Positions 45,782 to 56,301 of a DNA stretch of 64,000 nucleotides are shown piece by piece. The notes beneath the pieces are model-generated. The model was not told the DNA's origin, made no database searches, and was given only the letters and a program-made list of their open reading frames with translations. Made by a program: the position numbers and the translations under genes. Positions within the stretch are counted from its first letter, which is position 1. Every line of letters begins with the position of its first letter. This stretch comes from Bradyrhizobium sp. CB1015 (GTDB lineage Bacteria; Pseudomonadota; Alphaproteobacteria; Rhizobiales; Xanthobacteraceae). The stretch lies in the NCBI RefSeq assembly GCF_025200925.1, contig NZ_CP104174.1:1674001-1738000 (forward strand), given 5' to 3'.

Positions 45782-46726
45782 CTAACAGCGCCTACGAGTT
45801 GGAGGCCCTTGCTCACCAGATGCCATGTTGGATGCCTCCTCGAGCAATATCCGCCGCATCCAGATGCTCGCGGGATCGGTATTGTGGAACGAGGGCCATT
45901 GCACGGCCTCTGTGAATATGGGTAGGGGGAGAGGCGGTTCGATGATTCGCAGCGGCATCCGCTTTTCGAAGTGTCTGGCCAGTCGCAAGGGCATCGTGCC
46001 GATACGGCTCGTGTCTAACAATATGGGCGGAATCAGGCTAAAGCCCTGCACGACCACCTCAATTCGTCTCCTCAGACCGTGCTCAAGCAAAAACCATTCT
46101 TCGAGGTTCGGTCTCAGTGCCCGTCCGAACTTGGCAGCAACGTGCCCCATCGAGATGTATTTATCGAACGTAAGCTGTCGGGATAGCTGCTTGTTCGCGC
46201 GGCATCCCACGCACACGAGGGTCTCGTCGAACAGCGTCGCCTTAGGATGCGCACTCGACATGAACAGTTCCGGCAGAATGAGAAAGTCGACTTCGCCCCG
46301 ACGGAGCAGCTCATCGGGTTCATCGGAAAATGGCAGCAATTCGAACCGCACGGCGGGAGCTTCTTGTGCGATGCGGTCCACTATTCTGCGGAAGAAAACG
46401 ATCGTCATGAAATCCGAAAGAATGACCCTGAACCGTCGACTCGACTGAGTCGGGTCGAACGCGTCCCGTGATATGATTGAGAGTTGGATGTGCAGCAGGG
46501 CCTCGCGAACCGGACCTGCAAGCGCCTCCGCGCCAGGTGTCGGGACGAGCTCGCGACCTTTCATAGTAAATAGTTCATCACGGAAATAGGTGCGCAGCCG
46601 TGCGATCGCAGCGCTCATGGCCGGCTGGCTCAGGTTAATTTTGCGAGCCGCCGCTGTGAGATTGCGCTCCGTCATCACGGCATCGAGCGCAACGAGAAGA
46701 TTTAGATCGAGTCCCTTGAACCGCAT
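45782..46726 (-). CDS. nodD1: NodD1, flavonoid-responsive LysR activator of nod genes
   Basis: A 314-residue LysR protein. The HTH at the N-terminus is [22 protein letters not shown]. The inducer-binding domain carries the NodD signature [30 protein letters not shown] and a C-terminal [12 protein letters not shown]. It is divergent to the nod operon, with the nod box (46737) between, so it both binds that box and activates nodABC in response to plant isoflavonoids. It is about two-thirds identical by eye to the neighbouring NodD2. Start ATG 46726 lies 11 bases from the nod box edge, so transcription of nodD1 is likely affected by NodD1 binding. Confidence 0.95.
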   Translation of the reverse strand: MRFKGLDLNLLVALDAVMTERNLTAAARKINLSQPAMSAAIARLRTYFRDELFTMKGRELVPTPGAEALAGPVREALLHIQLSIISRDAFDPTQSSRRFRVILSDFMTIVFFRRIVDRIAQEAPAVRFELLPFSDEPDELLRRGEVDFLILPELFMSSAHPKATLFDETLVCVGCRANKQLSRQLTFDKYISMGHVAAKFGRALRPNLEEWFLLEHGLRRRIEVVVQGFSLIPPILLDTSRIGTMPLRLARHFEKRMPLRIIEPPLPLPIFTEAVQWPSFHNTDPASIWMRRILLEEASNMASGEQGPPTRRRC

Positions 46727-46736
46727 GTTGTGAGTC

Positions 46737-46785
46737 TATCCATCGTGTGGATGTGTTCTATCGAAACAATCGATTTTACCAAATT
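46737..46785 (+). promoter_or_regulatory. nod box
   Basis: The 49-bp element TATCCATcgtgtggatgtg followed by ttctATCgAAACAATCGATTTTACCAAAtt matches the rhizobial nod box consensus (ATC-N9-GAT plus AAACAATCRATTTTACCAAT) almost throughout. It faces nodABCSUIJ. Confidence 0.95.
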
Positions 46786-46838
46786 GCGGGATGTTGGATA
46801 GCAAACTGAAGTTTGAAAAAGTAACCAGGCACACCACA

Positions 46839-47486
46839 ATGCTTTATGGTCGTTCAGGTGAGCTCAGAGGAAAGCTCCTGGACGTGCGAGCGCGCCGCCG
46901 ATTCCGTTTCATGGGCGTCTACAGGCGCGTCATGCGAGCCGTGTTGCGTCTCCGTGCGAAGTGCGCTCGTTTGGTCGGCAAGCGGGGTCCGATAAACCTT
47001 GGTATGGTGACGCCATCCGTTTCCATATTCGAGGTTTACCCGCGTACACTTGAGAGCGCTTTCAGCATCATTCTAGTGTCAGGGAATAGCGGCAGGCGCA
47101 GATTGCGGATGCCAATAATTCCAGGCGCCTTTCCAAATGGCTCGCCTGTCCAGTGCATTCGGGGCGTGTCGAAGATGTATGAAAGCCAGTTTGACCTGAT
47201 GCCGCTCCGAAGCGCCGTCGATGAGGGCCGCGCGTCGATCGCCTGCCCTCAGAGATCAAAGCGGCGGACATCGAAGCGACAGGAGGCGCAAAAGCTCTTT
47301 GGTGCAGACAGCATCTGGCCTGTCGAATCGCATCGTGGGCATCTTCCGATATATGGCACGCAGGGCATTGGCCGGATGAGGAGCGCGAACCGAGCGCTCG
47401 CTGCCTCGCGAGCATGGGGCCAGCGGCGCTGTGCAGGCGAGCGGTGCCGAGCTCCGACACAGCAAGTCCGCGCATCCCAGCATTGA
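46839..47486 (+). CDS. Candidate nodY/nodK-position gene between nod box and nodA
   Basis: Bradyrhizobia carry a short gene of unknown function (nodY in B. japonicum, nodK in B. elkanii) between the nod box and nodA; this frame occupies that place. From ATG 46839 it is a basic protein (YGRSGELRGKLLDVRARRRF, then MRAVLRLRAKCARLVGKRG; TPSVSIFEVYPRTLESAFSI). The frame continues to 47486, longer than the usual 135-145 residues, and the last part is Arg-rich and less protein-like, so a frameshift may have extended it. An in-frame ATG at 46791 falls too close to the nod box to be transcribed. Identification is by position. Confidence 0.45.
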   Translation: MLYGRSGELRGKLLDVRARRRFRFMGVYRRVMRAVLRLRAKCARLVGKRGPINLGMVTPSVSIFEVYPRTLESAFSIILVSGNSGRRRLRMPIIPGAFPNGSPVQCIRGVSKMYESQFDLMPLRSAVDEGRASIACPQRSKRRTSKRQEAQKLFGADSIWPVESHRGHLPIYGTQGIGRMRSANRALAASRAWGQRRCAGERCRAPTQQVRASQH

Positions 47487-47558
47487 TCGGCGGTTCGGCG
47501 ACTAACGACTTCACGTGAACGTCTCGCTCTTAATTCCACTGGCGCAAGGAAGCTTGCC

Positions 47559-48191
47559 ATGAACATTGCCGTGTCCCCGGCTGCGGAACGCTCTTCTACG
47601 CGCGCTCAAGTGCAGTGGAGCCTTCGTTGGGAGAACGAGCTGCGGCTCGCCGATCATGCCGAGCTCGCGGAGTTCTTCCGCAAGAGTTATGGACCGACGG
47701 GTGCGTTCAATGCGCAGCCTTTTGAGGGAAGCCGAAGTTGGGCCGGCGCAAGACCGGAGCTCCGTGCAATTGGTTACGACGCGCGCGGGGTAGCGGCCCA
47801 CCTCGGGCTACTACGTCGCTTCATCAAAGTTAGTGAAGTCGATCTCCTCGTAGCAGAACTGGGGTTGTATGCGGTGCGTCCGGATCTCGAAGGGCTCGGA
47901 ATAAGCCACGCAATGCGCGTGATGTATCCCGTACTGCAGGAGCTTGGCGTTCCATTCGGCTTTGGCACGGTTCGGTCGGCGCTTGAGAAACATATGACGC
48001 GACTGGTCGAAAGGCAGGGGCTCGCCACCCTGATGCATGGCATTCGCGTCCGCTCCACGCAGCCGGATGTCTATCCCAATTTATCGCCGACCCGCCTCGA
48101 GGATGTGATCGTGGTGGTGTTTCCGCTGGGGCGCTCGATAAGCGAATGGCCGGCCGGGACTTTCATCGATCGGAACGGGCCTGAGTTGTGA
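47559..48191 (+). CDS. nodA: NodA, Nod-factor N-acyltransferase
   Basis: NodA transfers a fatty acyl chain from acyl carrier protein to the free amino group of the de-N-acetylated chitin oligosaccharide. At 210 residues it has the usual size, with the family start [59 protein letters not shown], and [14 protein letters not shown]; the GLGISH segment resembles the acetyl-CoA-type fold core. The AAGGAAG site precedes ATG 47559. Its stop overlaps the nodB start in GTGA. First canonical gene of the NodD1-activated operon. Confidence 0.97.
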   Translation: MNIAVSPAAERSSTRAQVQWSLRWENELRLADHAELAEFFRKSYGPTGAFNAQPFEGSRSWAGARPELRAIGYDARGVAAHLGLLRRFIKVSEVDLLVAELGLYAVRPDLEGLGISHAMRVMYPVLQELGVPFGFGTVRSALEKHMTRLVERQGLATLMHGIRVRSTQPDVYPNLSPTRLEDVIVVVFPLGRSISEWPAGTFIDRNGPEL

Positions 48192-48847
48192 CAGAGCGTT
48201 CCACCCCATCCACTGTCCGCTGCGACTACGCTGACGTGAGCGGAAGTCGAGCTGTCTATTTGACCTTTGACGACGGGCCGAACCCGTTTTGTACGCCAGA
48301 GGTGCTCGATGTGCTGGCGCAACATCGGGTTCCGGCGACATTCTTCGTCATCGGCACGTACGCGATCGAGCATCCTGACCTCATCCGACGAGTGATTGCG
48401 GAAGGGCATGAGGTTGCGAACCATACGATGACCCATCCTGATCTATCCAGATGCGGACCTGCGGAGCTACAGGATGAAGTGCTGACCGCGAGCGAGGCGA
48501 TCCGTCTGGCGTGCCCGAAGGCCTCGCCCAGGCATATGCGAGCGCCTTACGGCATATGGACGCAACAGGTGCTCGCAATGACTGCGAGCGCTGGTCTCAC
48601 GGCTCTGCACTGGTCGGTCGACCCGAGAGATTGGTCCCGCCCTGGGGTTGATACAATTGTGAATTCGGTGCTGGCGAACGTTCGCCCGGGTGCAATTGTG
48701 CTCCTGCACGACGGGTATCCTCCCGATGAGGAGAGACTGTGCACCGATACAACGCTGCGCGATCAGACCACGAAGGCGCTGGCATTTCTGATTCCGGCAC
48801 TACAACGGCGCGGGTTTGTAATCCGTCCACTCCCTCAACTTCACTAA
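48188..48847 (+). CDS. nodB: NodB, chitooligosaccharide deacetylase
   Basis: NodB removes the acetyl group from the non-reducing terminal GlcNAc of the chitin backbone, preparing it for NodA. The 219-residue NodB-homology polysaccharide deacetylase (CE4) shows all motifs: TFDDGP (about 28-33), the metal-binding His pair in NHTMTH (about 80-85), RAPYG (about 118-122), and LHDG near the C-terminus. It starts with GTG, overlapping the nodA stop, indicating translational coupling. Confidence 0.97.
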   Translation: MTERSTPSTVRCDYADVSGSRAVYLTFDDGPNPFCTPEVLDVLAQHRVPATFFVIGTYAIEHPDLIRRVIAEGHEVANHTMTHPDLSRCGPAELQDEVLTASEAIRLACPKASPRHMRAPYGIWTQQVLAMTASAGLTALHWSVDPRDWSRPGVDTIVNSVLANVRPGAIVLLHDGYPPDEERLCTDTTLRDQTTKALAFLIPALQRRGFVIRPLPQLH

Positions 48848-48863
48848 ACAAGAACTGACACCT

Positions 48864-50240
48864 ATGGACCTGCTCGCGACAACCAGTGCTGCTGCTGTTT
48901 CAAGTTATGCGCTGCTCTCGACTATCTATAAGAGCGTGCAAGCGCTTTATGCCCAGCCGACGATCAACTCATCGCTACAGGACAGCCTCGGACAAACCGA
49001 GGTGGTCCTTCCCACTGTGGACGTCATCGTGCCGTGCTTCAATGAGAATCCAAACACGCTTGCCGAATGTCTGGAGTCGATTGCCAGTCAAGAGTACGCC
49101 GGAAAGATGCAGGTCTATGTGGTCGATGACGGGTCTGCAAACCGCGACGTGGTCGCGCCTGTACACCAGATATATGCCAATGATCCGAGATTCAATATCA
49201 TCTTGTTGGCCAACAACGTCGGAAAGCGCAAGGCGCAGATCGCTGCAATACGCAGCTCATCCGGGGATCTCGTTCTCAACGTCGATTCCGACACGGTTCT
49301 TGCTGCCGATGTCGTCACGAAGCTTGTATTGAAGATGCATGACCCGGAAATCGGTGCGGCGATGGGTCAACTCGTAGCAAGTAATCGCAACCAGACCTGG
49401 CTGACCAGGCTGATCGATATGGAATATTGGCTCGCGTGCAACGAAGAGCGCGCGGCACAGGCGCGTTTCGGTGCCGTCATGTGTTGCTGCGGCCCATGTG
49501 CAATGTATCGGCGTTCCGCACTCACCTTGCTTCTTGATCAATACGAAGCGCAATTCTTTCGTGGGAAGCCGAGTGATTTCGGCGAGGACCGCCATCTAAC
49601 GATACTCATGCTCAAGGCGGGCTTTCGAACCGAATACGTCCCAGACGCGATAGCAGCTACCGTCGTCCCGCACAGTCTTGGGCCATATCTGCGTCAGCAG
49701 CTCCGTTGGGCACGCAGTACCTTTCGAGATACGTTTCTTGCATTGCGCCTGCTGCCAGAGCTCGATGGTTATTTGACCCTAGATGTTATCGGGCAGAATC
49801 TCGGCCCATTTCTCCTCGCGATCTCAACACTTGCTGCCCTTGCACAGCTCGTGATCGGTGGCTCTATACCCTGGTGGACGGGACTGACGATTGCTGCAAT
49901 GACTATGGTCCGGTGCAGTGTGGCAGCACTTCGTGCTCGCGATTTGCGGTTTATCGGCTTCTCGCTCCACACACCGATCAATATCTTTCTTTTACTACCA
50001 TTGAAGGCTTATGCGCTTTGTACATTGAGCAATAGCGATTGGCTATCGCGAAAAGTTACTAATGTGCCGGCGGAAGAGGAGAAACAGCGTGTCATCCTGC
50101 GCCCCAATGCCGGACGAGGTGCGGCTAGTGTAGGGGTGGGGCCTACTGTCATTCATAAAGGGGGGGTATCGCACCGTCCATCGAGCCTCACGGCCACGGA
50201 GAGTGTTTCCGGTCGTGAACGCTCGACTGCCTACGAATAA
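48864..50240 (+). CDS. nodC: NodC, N-acetylglucosaminyltransferase (chitin oligosaccharide synthase)
   Basis: NodC polymerises UDP-GlcNAc into the tetra- or pentameric chitin backbone at the inner membrane. The 458-residue GT2 enzyme has an N-terminal membrane segment (LLATTSAAAVSSYALLSTI), the catalytic Asp motifs VDDGS (about 92) and DSDT (about 137), GEDRH (about 237) and the processive QQLRWARS (about 277-284), then three hydrophobic spans (LGPFLLAISTLAALAQLVIG and following). It is about 25 residues shorter than I remember for B. japonicum NodC, with the difference in the variable hydrophilic tail. 16 bases after nodB. Confidence 0.97.
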   Translation: MDLLATTSAAAVSSYALLSTIYKSVQALYAQPTINSSLQDSLGQTEVVLPTVDVIVPCFNENPNTLAECLESIASQEYAGKMQVYVVDDGSANRDVVAPVHQIYANDPRFNIILLANNVGKRKAQIAAIRSSSGDLVLNVDSDTVLAADVVTKLVLKMHDPEIGAAMGQLVASNRNQTWLTRLIDMEYWLACNEERAAQARFGAVMCCCGPCAMYRRSALTLLLDQYEAQFFRGKPSDFGEDRHLTILMLKAGFRTEYVPDAIAATVVPHSLGPYLRQQLRWARSTFRDTFLALRLLPELDGYLTLDVIGQNLGPFLLAISTLAALAQLVIGGSIPWWTGLTIAAMTMVRCSVAALRARDLRFIGFSLHTPINIFLLLPLKAYALCTLSNSDWLSRKVTNVPAEEEKQRVILRPNAGRGAASVGVGPTVIHKGGVSHRPSSLTATESVSGRERSTAYE

Positions 50241-50251
50241 GTGGTCGTCTC

Positions 50252-50881
50252 ATGATTCTGGACGAAAACCATCAGCTATTAGAGCGAGAGTTGGCTCTCG
50301 ACGACCCATGGCGCCTTGACAGTAGTTCGTTCGAGCAGGAGCGATACGCGCAAATGCTCCGGATGTCGTGTGGCGACGGAGACGCTGCGTCTGGCCTCGA
50401 AGTAGGATGTGCAGCCGGTGCATTCACGGAGATGCTGGCTCCGCTATGCGAGCGACTTACCGTGGTGGATGTCATGCCGCAGGCAATTGAGCGAGCGCGA
50501 CTGCGGACCAGTAAGTGGTCACATATTGCTTGGGTGACCTGCGACATTCAGCGGTTCTCGTCCACTGAGCAGTTCGATTTGATTGTCGTGGCCGAGGTTC
50601 TTTACTACCTCAAAGACGTGAGCGAGATGCATGCGGCTATCCGCAACCTCGTGAGTATGCTTGCGCCAAGTGGCACTCTGATTTTCGGGTCCGCGCGTGA
50701 TGAAATATGTCAACGCTGGGGGCATGCTGCTGGTGCCGAAACGGTGATCGCTCTCTTTAAGGAGAGCCTATCGGAGGTCGAGCGTCGGCACTGCTCCACC
50801 GGATTGGCAAACGAAGACTGCTTGATCGTCCAGTTTCGAAAGCCGGACGCCACGTCAGAACAATCAAACGTCGGTCATTAG
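50252..50881 (+). CDS. nodS: NodS, SAM-dependent Nod-factor N-methyltransferase
   Basis: NodS methylates the amino group of the deacetylated non-reducing sugar before acylation. The 209-residue class I methyltransferase has motif I LEVGCAAGAFTEMLAPLCERLTVVD, a following VMPQAIERAR, and FDLIVVAEVLYYLKDVSEM (motif IV/post-I region). The start ATG 50252 is 11 bases after the nodC stop. Together with NodU it predicts N-methylated, carbamoylated Nod factors. Confidence 0.95.
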   Translation: MILDENHQLLERELALDDPWRLDSSSFEQERYAQMLRMSCGDGDAASGLEVGCAAGAFTEMLAPLCERLTVVDVMPQAIERARLRTSKWSHIAWVTCDIQRFSSTEQFDLIVVAEVLYYLKDVSEMHAAIRNLVSMLAPSGTLIFGSARDEICQRWGHAAGAETVIALFKESLSEVERRHCSTGLANEDCLIVQFRKPDATSEQSNVGH

Positions 50882-50894
50882 GCCAGGAGTACGT

Positions 50895-52604
50895 ATGCGC
50901 ATCTGCGGAATAAAGTTGACACATGACGGAGCAATTGCTGTCGTCGAGGACGGTCGGCTTCTTTTTTGCGTGGAGCAAGAGAAGCGCGGCAATAGTCCAC
51001 GCTATCAGTCCGTTGACAATCTCGATGCAGTCGTGCGCGCCTTGGCTGAGCATGGCCTGGAGCCGCGGGATATCGATCAGTTCGTCGTTGACGGCTGGGA
51101 CGGGGAGAATGAATCGCAGTTCCAGCTCCTAAGCGGAGCGGTGCAGGTTGCGCTAAAAGGCGCGCCATATGTCGAGCGTCATGCTGAGGGCCTCCTTGAT
51201 CCCGTCGACGGCGTTGGCCTCCTCCTCGGAGGCAAGGAGTTTCCATATAAGAGCTACCCGCATGTCACGGGCCATGTCGCGTCAGCATATAGCACCAGTC
51301 CCTTTGCAGCCGCGGGAAAGCCTTCGTTCTGTCTGGTGTGGGATGGCTGCATCTTTCCACGTCTTTACTATGTCGAACCGCGCGGGGCTCGGTTCATTGG
51401 ATCGCTGTTTCCTATGATTGGCCACGCCTATGCTGCCGCGGGCCTTCACTTCGGGCCGTACCGTCAGCCGAACCGCTCCAGTTGGGATCTGGGCATCGCC
51501 GGCAAGCTGATGGCTTACATCGCGCTTGGCTCAGTTGATGAAAGCATAGTGGAAGTGTTTCAGGAGCTTTATGAAACACGGTTGGCGGCCGACACGGAGC
51601 AGGCTCGCCGCTACCGCGAAGACATCAACAATGCGGAATCGTCTCTTGCAGCTATGCACGCGTTCTTCGAGGCAAGCACGTTGCGCCTGGCTGCCAAGCG
51701 AGCGGAGGACGTCCTCGCCTCGTTCCATGTGTTTCTGGAACGTCTTCTTGTTAAGGAAATCGCGCTGCTTCTGCTAAGATATTCGTCGCTTCCGGGAGCG
51801 CGAAATCTATGTGTCGCCGGAGGTTGCGGTCTCAATATCAAATGGAACAGCGCGCTTCGCGCGACGGGATTGTTCGATGATGTCTGGGTGCCGCCGTTTC
51901 CGAATGACAGCGGCTCGGCAATCGGCGCGGCGTGCGGCGCCATGGCAGCGCAAGATGGCTTCGGGCCATTGCAATGGTCAGTTTACAGTGGTCCTGCCCT
52001 CCAGGAGAGCGAGGTTCCGCCGGACTGGGAGGCCGCACCTTGCAGTCTGAGTGAACTTGCGTCGATTCTTGCCGACAACAAGCCCGTGATCTTTCTTTCC
52101 GGGTGTGCCGAGCTTGGGCCGCGGGCGCTGGGCGGTAGAAGCATTGTTGCAGCTCCAACGTGCCCGGCAATGAAGGATCATCTCAACGACATCAAGCGTC
52201 GCGAGCACTTCCGACCGGTGGCGCCGATCTGTCTGGAGGATCGGGCGCCGGAGATCTTCAGCCCGGGCACGCCAGATCCTTACATGCTATTCGATCACCA
52301 GACCCGGGCGAATTGGCGCGACAAGGTCCCGGCGGTGGTCCATCTTGATGGCTCGGCGCGGCTGCAGACAATTTCCCGCAACTCTCCTCACGAAATTGCC
52401 GCGCTTCTCGTCGAATTTGAGCAACTCACGGGCATTCCGCTGCTCTGCAACACGAGCGCCAACCTCCACGGACGGGGATTCTTTCCGGACGCTGCGGCAG
52501 CTTGCCAATGGGGGCGTGTCGAGCATGTTTGGTGCGAGGGCATGCTCTGGAGCAAAACGGTCGCCAAGAAGCCATTGTCCACGGAACGACTTCTGTCAGC
52601 CTAA
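50895..52604 (+). CDS. nodU: NodU, Nod-factor 6-O-carbamoyltransferase
   Basis: NodU transfers a carbamoyl group from carbamoyl phosphate to O-6 of the non-reducing end. The 569-residue protein of the TobZ/NodU family has the N-terminal Kae1-like ASKHA fold ([40 protein letters not shown] with the metal-binding His; [15 protein letters not shown]) and the C-terminal carbamoyltransferase part ([42 protein letters not shown]). A CCAGGAGT site precedes ATG 50895. Complete, in contrast to the broken relative nolO at 54637. Confidence 0.97.
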   Translation: MRICGIKLTHDGAIAVVEDGRLLFCVEQEKRGNSPRYQSVDNLDAVVRALAEHGLEPRDIDQFVVDGWDGENESQFQLLSGAVQVALKGAPYVERHAEGLLDPVDGVGLLLGGKEFPYKSYPHVTGHVASAYSTSPFAAAGKPSFCLVWDGCIFPRLYYVEPRGARFIGSLFPMIGHAYAAAGLHFGPYRQPNRSSWDLGIAGKLMAYIALGSVDESIVEVFQELYETRLAADTEQARRYREDINNAESSLAAMHAFFEASTLRLAAKRAEDVLASFHVFLERLLVKEIALLLLRYSSLPGARNLCVAGGCGLNIKWNSALRATGLFDDVWVPPFPNDSGSAIGAACGAMAAQDGFGPLQWSVYSGPALQESEVPPDWEAAPCSLSELASILADNKPVIFLSGCAELGPRALGGRSIVAAPTCPAMKDHLNDIKRREHFRPVAPICLEDRAPEIFSPGTPDPYMLFDHQTRANWRDKVPAVVHLDGSARLQTISRNSPHEIAALLVEFEQLTGIPLLCNTSANLHGRGFFPDAAAACQWGRVEHVWCEGMLWSKTVAKKPLSTERLLSA

Positions 52605-52605
52605 G

Positions 52606-53526
52606 ATGAACATGTCCACTGTGGCGATCGACCTTGCCGGGGTAAAAAAGTCATTTGGCGACAACCTTATCGTCAACGACCTGTCGTTCTCGGTCGCGCG
52701 CGGAGAGTGCTTCGGACTGCTTGGGCCGAATGGAGCTGGCAAGAGTACGATTGCGCGCATGCTCCTCGGCATGATTTCGCCCGACGCAGGCAATATTACA
52801 GTCCTCGATGAGCCTGTGCCTTCCCGAGCTCGTGCGGCGCGTACGCGCGTCGGGGTGGTGCCGCAGTTCGACAACCTTGAGCTCGAGTTCACAGTGCGAG
52901 AGAATCTGCTTGTGTTTGGCCGCTATTTTGGCATGAGCGCTCGCAGAATCGAGGCGGTTGCGCCCGCGCTGCTTGAGTTTGCGCGTCTTGAAAGCAGAGC
53001 GGACGTGCGTGTCTCCGAGTTATCCGGTGGCATGAGGCGGCGGCTGACACTGGCGCGTGCCCTGGTTAATGATCCACATCTACTCGTGATGGATGAGCCC
53101 ACCACTGGCCTGGATCCGCATGCACGTCACCTGATTTGGGAACGCCTGCGGGCCCTGCTTGCGCGTGGCAAGACGATCCTCTTGACCACTCACTTCATGG
53201 AAGAGGCCGAGCGCCTGTGCGATCGCTTATGCGTGCTTGAGAGTGGATGCAAAATCGCCGAAGGCAAACCAGATGCCTTGATCGACGAGCATATCGGCTG
53301 CAACGTGATTGAGATCTATGGCGGTGATCCCAATCAACTTCGAGAGCTGATCAGGCCTTATGCGCGGCATATCGAAGTGAGTGGAGAGACGCTTTTTTGT
53401 TACGCGCCATATCCGGAGCAAGTCCGCGTGCACCTGCGCGGGCAAGCAAACCTTCGCGTACTGCAGCGCCCTCCGAATCTCGAAGACGTGTTCTTGCGGT
53501 TGACCGGGCGCGAGATGGAGAAATGA
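52606..53526 (+). CDS. nodI: NodI, ATP-binding subunit of the Nod-factor exporter
   Basis: ABC ATPase that with NodJ exports lipochitooligosaccharides across the inner membrane. 306 residues from ATG 52606 (two bases after the nodU stop); the frame is open back to 52345 but that part is nodU sequence. Walker [15 protein letters not shown] (about 38-51), Q-loop VPQFDNLE, signature [10 protein letters not shown] (about 139-148), Walker [14 protein letters not shown], and the switch His in [13 protein letters not shown] are all present. The C-terminal extension is of the NodI/NatA type. Confidence 0.97.
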   Translation: MNMSTVAIDLAGVKKSFGDNLIVNDLSFSVARGECFGLLGPNGAGKSTIARMLLGMISPDAGNITVLDEPVPSRARAARTRVGVVPQFDNLELEFTVRENLLVFGRYFGMSARRIEAVAPALLEFARLESRADVRVSELSGGMRRRLTLARALVNDPHLLVMDEPTTGLDPHARHLIWERLRALLARGKTILLTTHFMEEAERLCDRLCVLESGCKIAEGKPDALIDEHIGCNVIEIYGGDPNQLRELIRPYARHIEVSGETLFCYAPYPEQVRVHLRGQANLRVLQRPPNLEDVFLRLTGREMEK

Positions 53527-53529
53527 GCG

Positions 53530-54318
53530 ATGGATGATGGCTATGCGTCGGTGATGCCGGCTAACGCGTACAACTGGATCGCGGTATGGCGACGAAATTT
53601 CCTGGCATGGAGGAAAGTCGCGCTTGCATCGCTTCTCGGCAATCTCGCAGACCCTATAACCAATCTGTTGGGCCTTGGCTTTGGCCTCGGACTTATCGTG
53701 GGACGAGTTGAGGGGACTTCGTACATTGCCTTTTTGGCGGCCGGTATGGTCGCAATCAGTGCGATGACATCCGCGACCTTTGAAACCCTATATGCGGCCT
53801 TTGCTAGGATGGGTGTCAAACGCACCTGGGAGGGAATTCTGTTCACACAGCTCACGCTCGGCGATATCGTTCTAGGTGAGTTGGTGTGGGCGGCCAGTAA
53901 GTCCGTTCTAGCGGGGACAGCAATCGGGATTGTCGCTGCAGCGCTGGGCTATGCATCCTGGACGTCCATTCTGTGCGCGATACCCACAGTCGCCCTTACG
54001 GGTCTTGTCTTCGCCAGCCTGGCAATGGTCGTCATATCTCTTGCGCCAACTTACGATTACTTCGTGTTTTACCAGTCGCTCGTCATTACGCCCATGGTGT
54101 TTCTCTGTGGCGCGATCTTTCCGACGAGTCAACTGCCTGACTCATTTCAGCACTTTGCCGGCTTGTTGCCGCTCGCACATTCGGTCGACCTTATTCGTCC
54201 AACGATGCTTGAGCGCGGCGTCGACAGTGCCGCCCTGCACGTAGGTGCGCTTTGTGTTTACGCGGTCTTGCCCTTTTTCGCGTCGACAGCACTATTTCGG
54301 CGACGCCTGCTGCGTTGA
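53530..54318 (+). CDS. nodJ: NodJ, membrane subunit of the Nod-factor exporter
   Basis: ABC-2 type permease, 262 residues with six predicted membrane segments (for example [75 protein letters not shown]). The ABC-2 signature region [20 protein letters not shown] is followed by [12 protein letters not shown]. It starts 4 bases after nodI. Last intact gene of the nodABCSUIJ series; the nolMNO genes that follow in B. japonicum are missing or broken. Confidence 0.96.
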   Translation: MDDGYASVMPANAYNWIAVWRRNFLAWRKVALASLLGNLADPITNLLGLGFGLGLIVGRVEGTSYIAFLAAGMVAISAMTSATFETLYAAFARMGVKRTWEGILFTQLTLGDIVLGELVWAASKSVLAGTAIGIVAAALGYASWTSILCAIPTVALTGLVFASLAMVVISLAPTYDYFVFYQSLVITPMVFLCGAIFPTSQLPDSFQHFAGLLPLAHSVDLIRPTMLERGVDSAALHVGALCVYAVLPFFASTALFRRRLLR

Positions 54319-54636
54319 CGTCAATTGAGCGAACGCGAGAAAGTCAATCGATGCAGTATCATGAGTCCTTCCGCGGTAGCTCGCGAGTGACCTGGTCCGT
54401 TACAGCGGCTTCTGCAACGGCCTTAAGAGGCTGCGATCGAGCCAGATCTATGGCCGCCTGTTCGGTCTATCGGCGTCGGACGTCAGCCACCCTATTTCTG
54501 AGTGCCTGTCGCTAGGCGCCGAGACAGGCCTTGCAAAGTCATGTTGTGCTGTCTGGCCCGCGCACCGGCGGAGCGTGATTGTACAGGTTAGTTCGATGGG
54601 ACGGCAGTTGGCCTTCCCGTCACGATGGAGGACGGG
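54319..54636 (+). other. Decayed region where nolM/nolN would lie
   Basis: No intact frame. One frame (about 54440-54545) reads SQIYGRLFGLSASDVSHPIS, which looks once-coding and occupies the position of nolM/nolN in B. japonicum. I could not confirm homology. Confidence 0.3.
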
Positions 54637-55190
54637 ATGTTGTGCCCGGGACTGAGTGGTGACCTTGATAGAATCCATGAAAGCTCTCCGGAGCTGCCGA
54701 ATACATTTCTTCACGGTGGCACTGCGGTTTTTGTGCAGGATGGCCGCGTAATTGCTGCTGTCGAAGAGGAGCGTCTCAACTGTGTCAAGCACTCCAACAA
54801 GTTCCCTAGCAGCCCGACCCGATACTGCCTGTCTGCCGCAGGAGTCGAGCTCGGGGATGATCGATCGCATCGCGTCCTACGCGACTGAAGCCTATTGCAA
54901 AACCATCCTCGAGCGTCTTTTTGTTTCTCAACCAGTTACGCTAGACGCCAAACTGTTGCTGCGGCAGCTTCTGACACGGGAGTTCGGGGCAGAGATCGAT
55001 CCGTCCCGACTTTCCTTGGTGAATCACCACGAAGCGCATGTGGCCACGCCTCCTATGCCTGCATGTGAGGGGACCATCCCATCCGACGCACAGGGAGTAT
55101 TGGGCATCGGACTTCGGGCAGGTCGATACAACACCGCTGAAGAAAGGACAGAAAGTGTTGAGAGAACGCGGCCATCACGGATAGCCCTGC
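54637..55190 (+). pseudogene. nolO: nolO remnant (Nod-factor 3-O-carbamoyltransferase)
   Basis: NolO, of the NodU family and about 680 residues when complete, carbamoylates O-3. Here only the N-terminal quarter remains: MLCPGLSGDLDRIHESSPEL, then HGGTAVFVQDGRVIAAVEEERLN; after a frame change near 54855, IDRIASYATEAYC, LERLFVSQP and SRLSLVNHHEAHVA. The sequence then loses homology, just after the HHEAH metal motif, and nodZ follows at once. The catalytic C-terminal half is deleted, so the strain should not make 3-O-carbamoylated factors through this locus. Confidence 0.8.
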
Positions 55191-55191
55191 T

Positions 55192-56301
55192 ATGAAGTTC
55201 TACCGACGCAGCTCGCCGGAACCGCAACAGACTGTGACGCCGGGCGAGAAGAGACCCGAGATGTCTGTATCGATGTCTTTTGTCCAACCAGGAGCGCGCG
55301 AAAAGGCAATCGAGATGGTTAGCGGTGCGATGAATGTTCGGTTCGTAGTGTCCCGGCGACGTACGGGTTTTGGCGACTGTCTGTGGTCCCTGGCGGCAGC
55401 TTGGCGTTTTGCAAAGCAGACAGGGCGGACGCTAGCCATCGATTGGCGGGGCTCTTGCTATCTTGATGAACCATTCACCAATGCCTTTCCAGTCTTCTTC
55501 GAACCGGTTGAAGACATTGCCGGCGTGCCGGTGATTTGCGACGACGACATCAACAAACGTTCGTTTCCGGGACCATTCTTTCCGGCATGGTGGAACAAGC
55601 CATCTATCGATTGCGTCTACCGCCCGAACGAGCAGATCTTCCGGGAACGCGACCAACTCGATCAACTGTTCCAAAGTCAGAGAGATAGTGACGCTAACAC
55701 GGTTGTGTGTGATGCCTGCCTGATGTGGCGCTGCGATCAGGAGGCGGAGCGCGAGATCTTTCGGAGTATAAAGCCGCGAGCTGCAATTCAGGCTCGGATT
55801 GATGCCATCTACCGCGAGCACTTTGAGCCGTACAGTGTGATCGGAATTCATGTCCGGCATGGCAACGGTGAGGACATTATGGGGCATGCTCCCTACTGGG
55901 CGGACGCGGAGCGCGCGTTTCGACAGGTCTGTAATGCCATTGAAAAGGCGAGGGCGTTACCACATGCGAGGCCTGTGAGGGCATTCCTGTGCACGGACAG
56001 CGCGCTCATCCTTGAGCAGGTGTCGGCAATATTTCCCGATGTTTTTGCGATTCCAAAACAGTTCCAGGCGCCTCACGCCGGCCCGTTGCACAACGCCGCC
56101 CTCGGAGCCGAGGGTGGCTTTTCTGCCCTCACTGAGATGTATCTCCTTGCGCGCTGCGACACGGTGATCCGGTTTCCCCCAACGAGCGCCTTCACGCGCT
56201 ATGCGCGTCTCTTTGCTCCACGCGTTATAGAGTTCGACTTGAACGATCCGAGCAGGTTGATCTTGGTCGAAGACAACTCGCAAGAGCTCGTAGCTTCATG
56301 A
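55192..56301 (+). CDS. nodZ: NodZ, alpha-1,6-fucosyltransferase
   Basis: NodZ adds L-fucose from GDP-fucose to O-6 of the reducing-end GlcNAc, a decoration important for soybean and related hosts. The GT23 core is complete: RFVVSRRRTGFGDCLWSLAAAW, AIDWRGSCYLDEPFTNAFPVFFEPVEDI, CDACLMWRCDQEAE, the GDP-binding IGIHVRHGNGEDIMGHAPYW, and FLCTDSALILEQV; it ends in RFPPTSAFTRYARLFAPRVIEFDL. The ATG at 55192 gives 369 residues. B. diazoefficiens NodZ as I recall it begins close to the ATG at 55330 (324 residues), so the first 46 residues here may be spurious or may derive from the adjoining nolO deletion. Confidence 0.95.
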   Translation: MKFYRRSSPEPQQTVTPGEKRPEMSVSMSFVQPGAREKAIEMVSGAMNVRFVVSRRRTGFGDCLWSLAAAWRFAKQTGRTLAIDWRGSCYLDEPFTNAFPVFFEPVEDIAGVPVICDDDINKRSFPGPFFPAWWNKPSIDCVYRPNEQIFRERDQLDQLFQSQRDSDANTVVCDACLMWRCDQEAEREIFRSIKPRAAIQARIDAIYREHFEPYSVIGIHVRHGNGEDIMGHAPYWADAERAFRQVCNAIEKARALPHARPVRAFLCTDSALILEQVSAIFPDVFAIPKQFQAPHAGPLHNAALGAEGGFSALTEMYLLARCDTVIRFPPTSAFTRYARLFAPRVIEFDLNDPSRLILVEDNSQELVAS

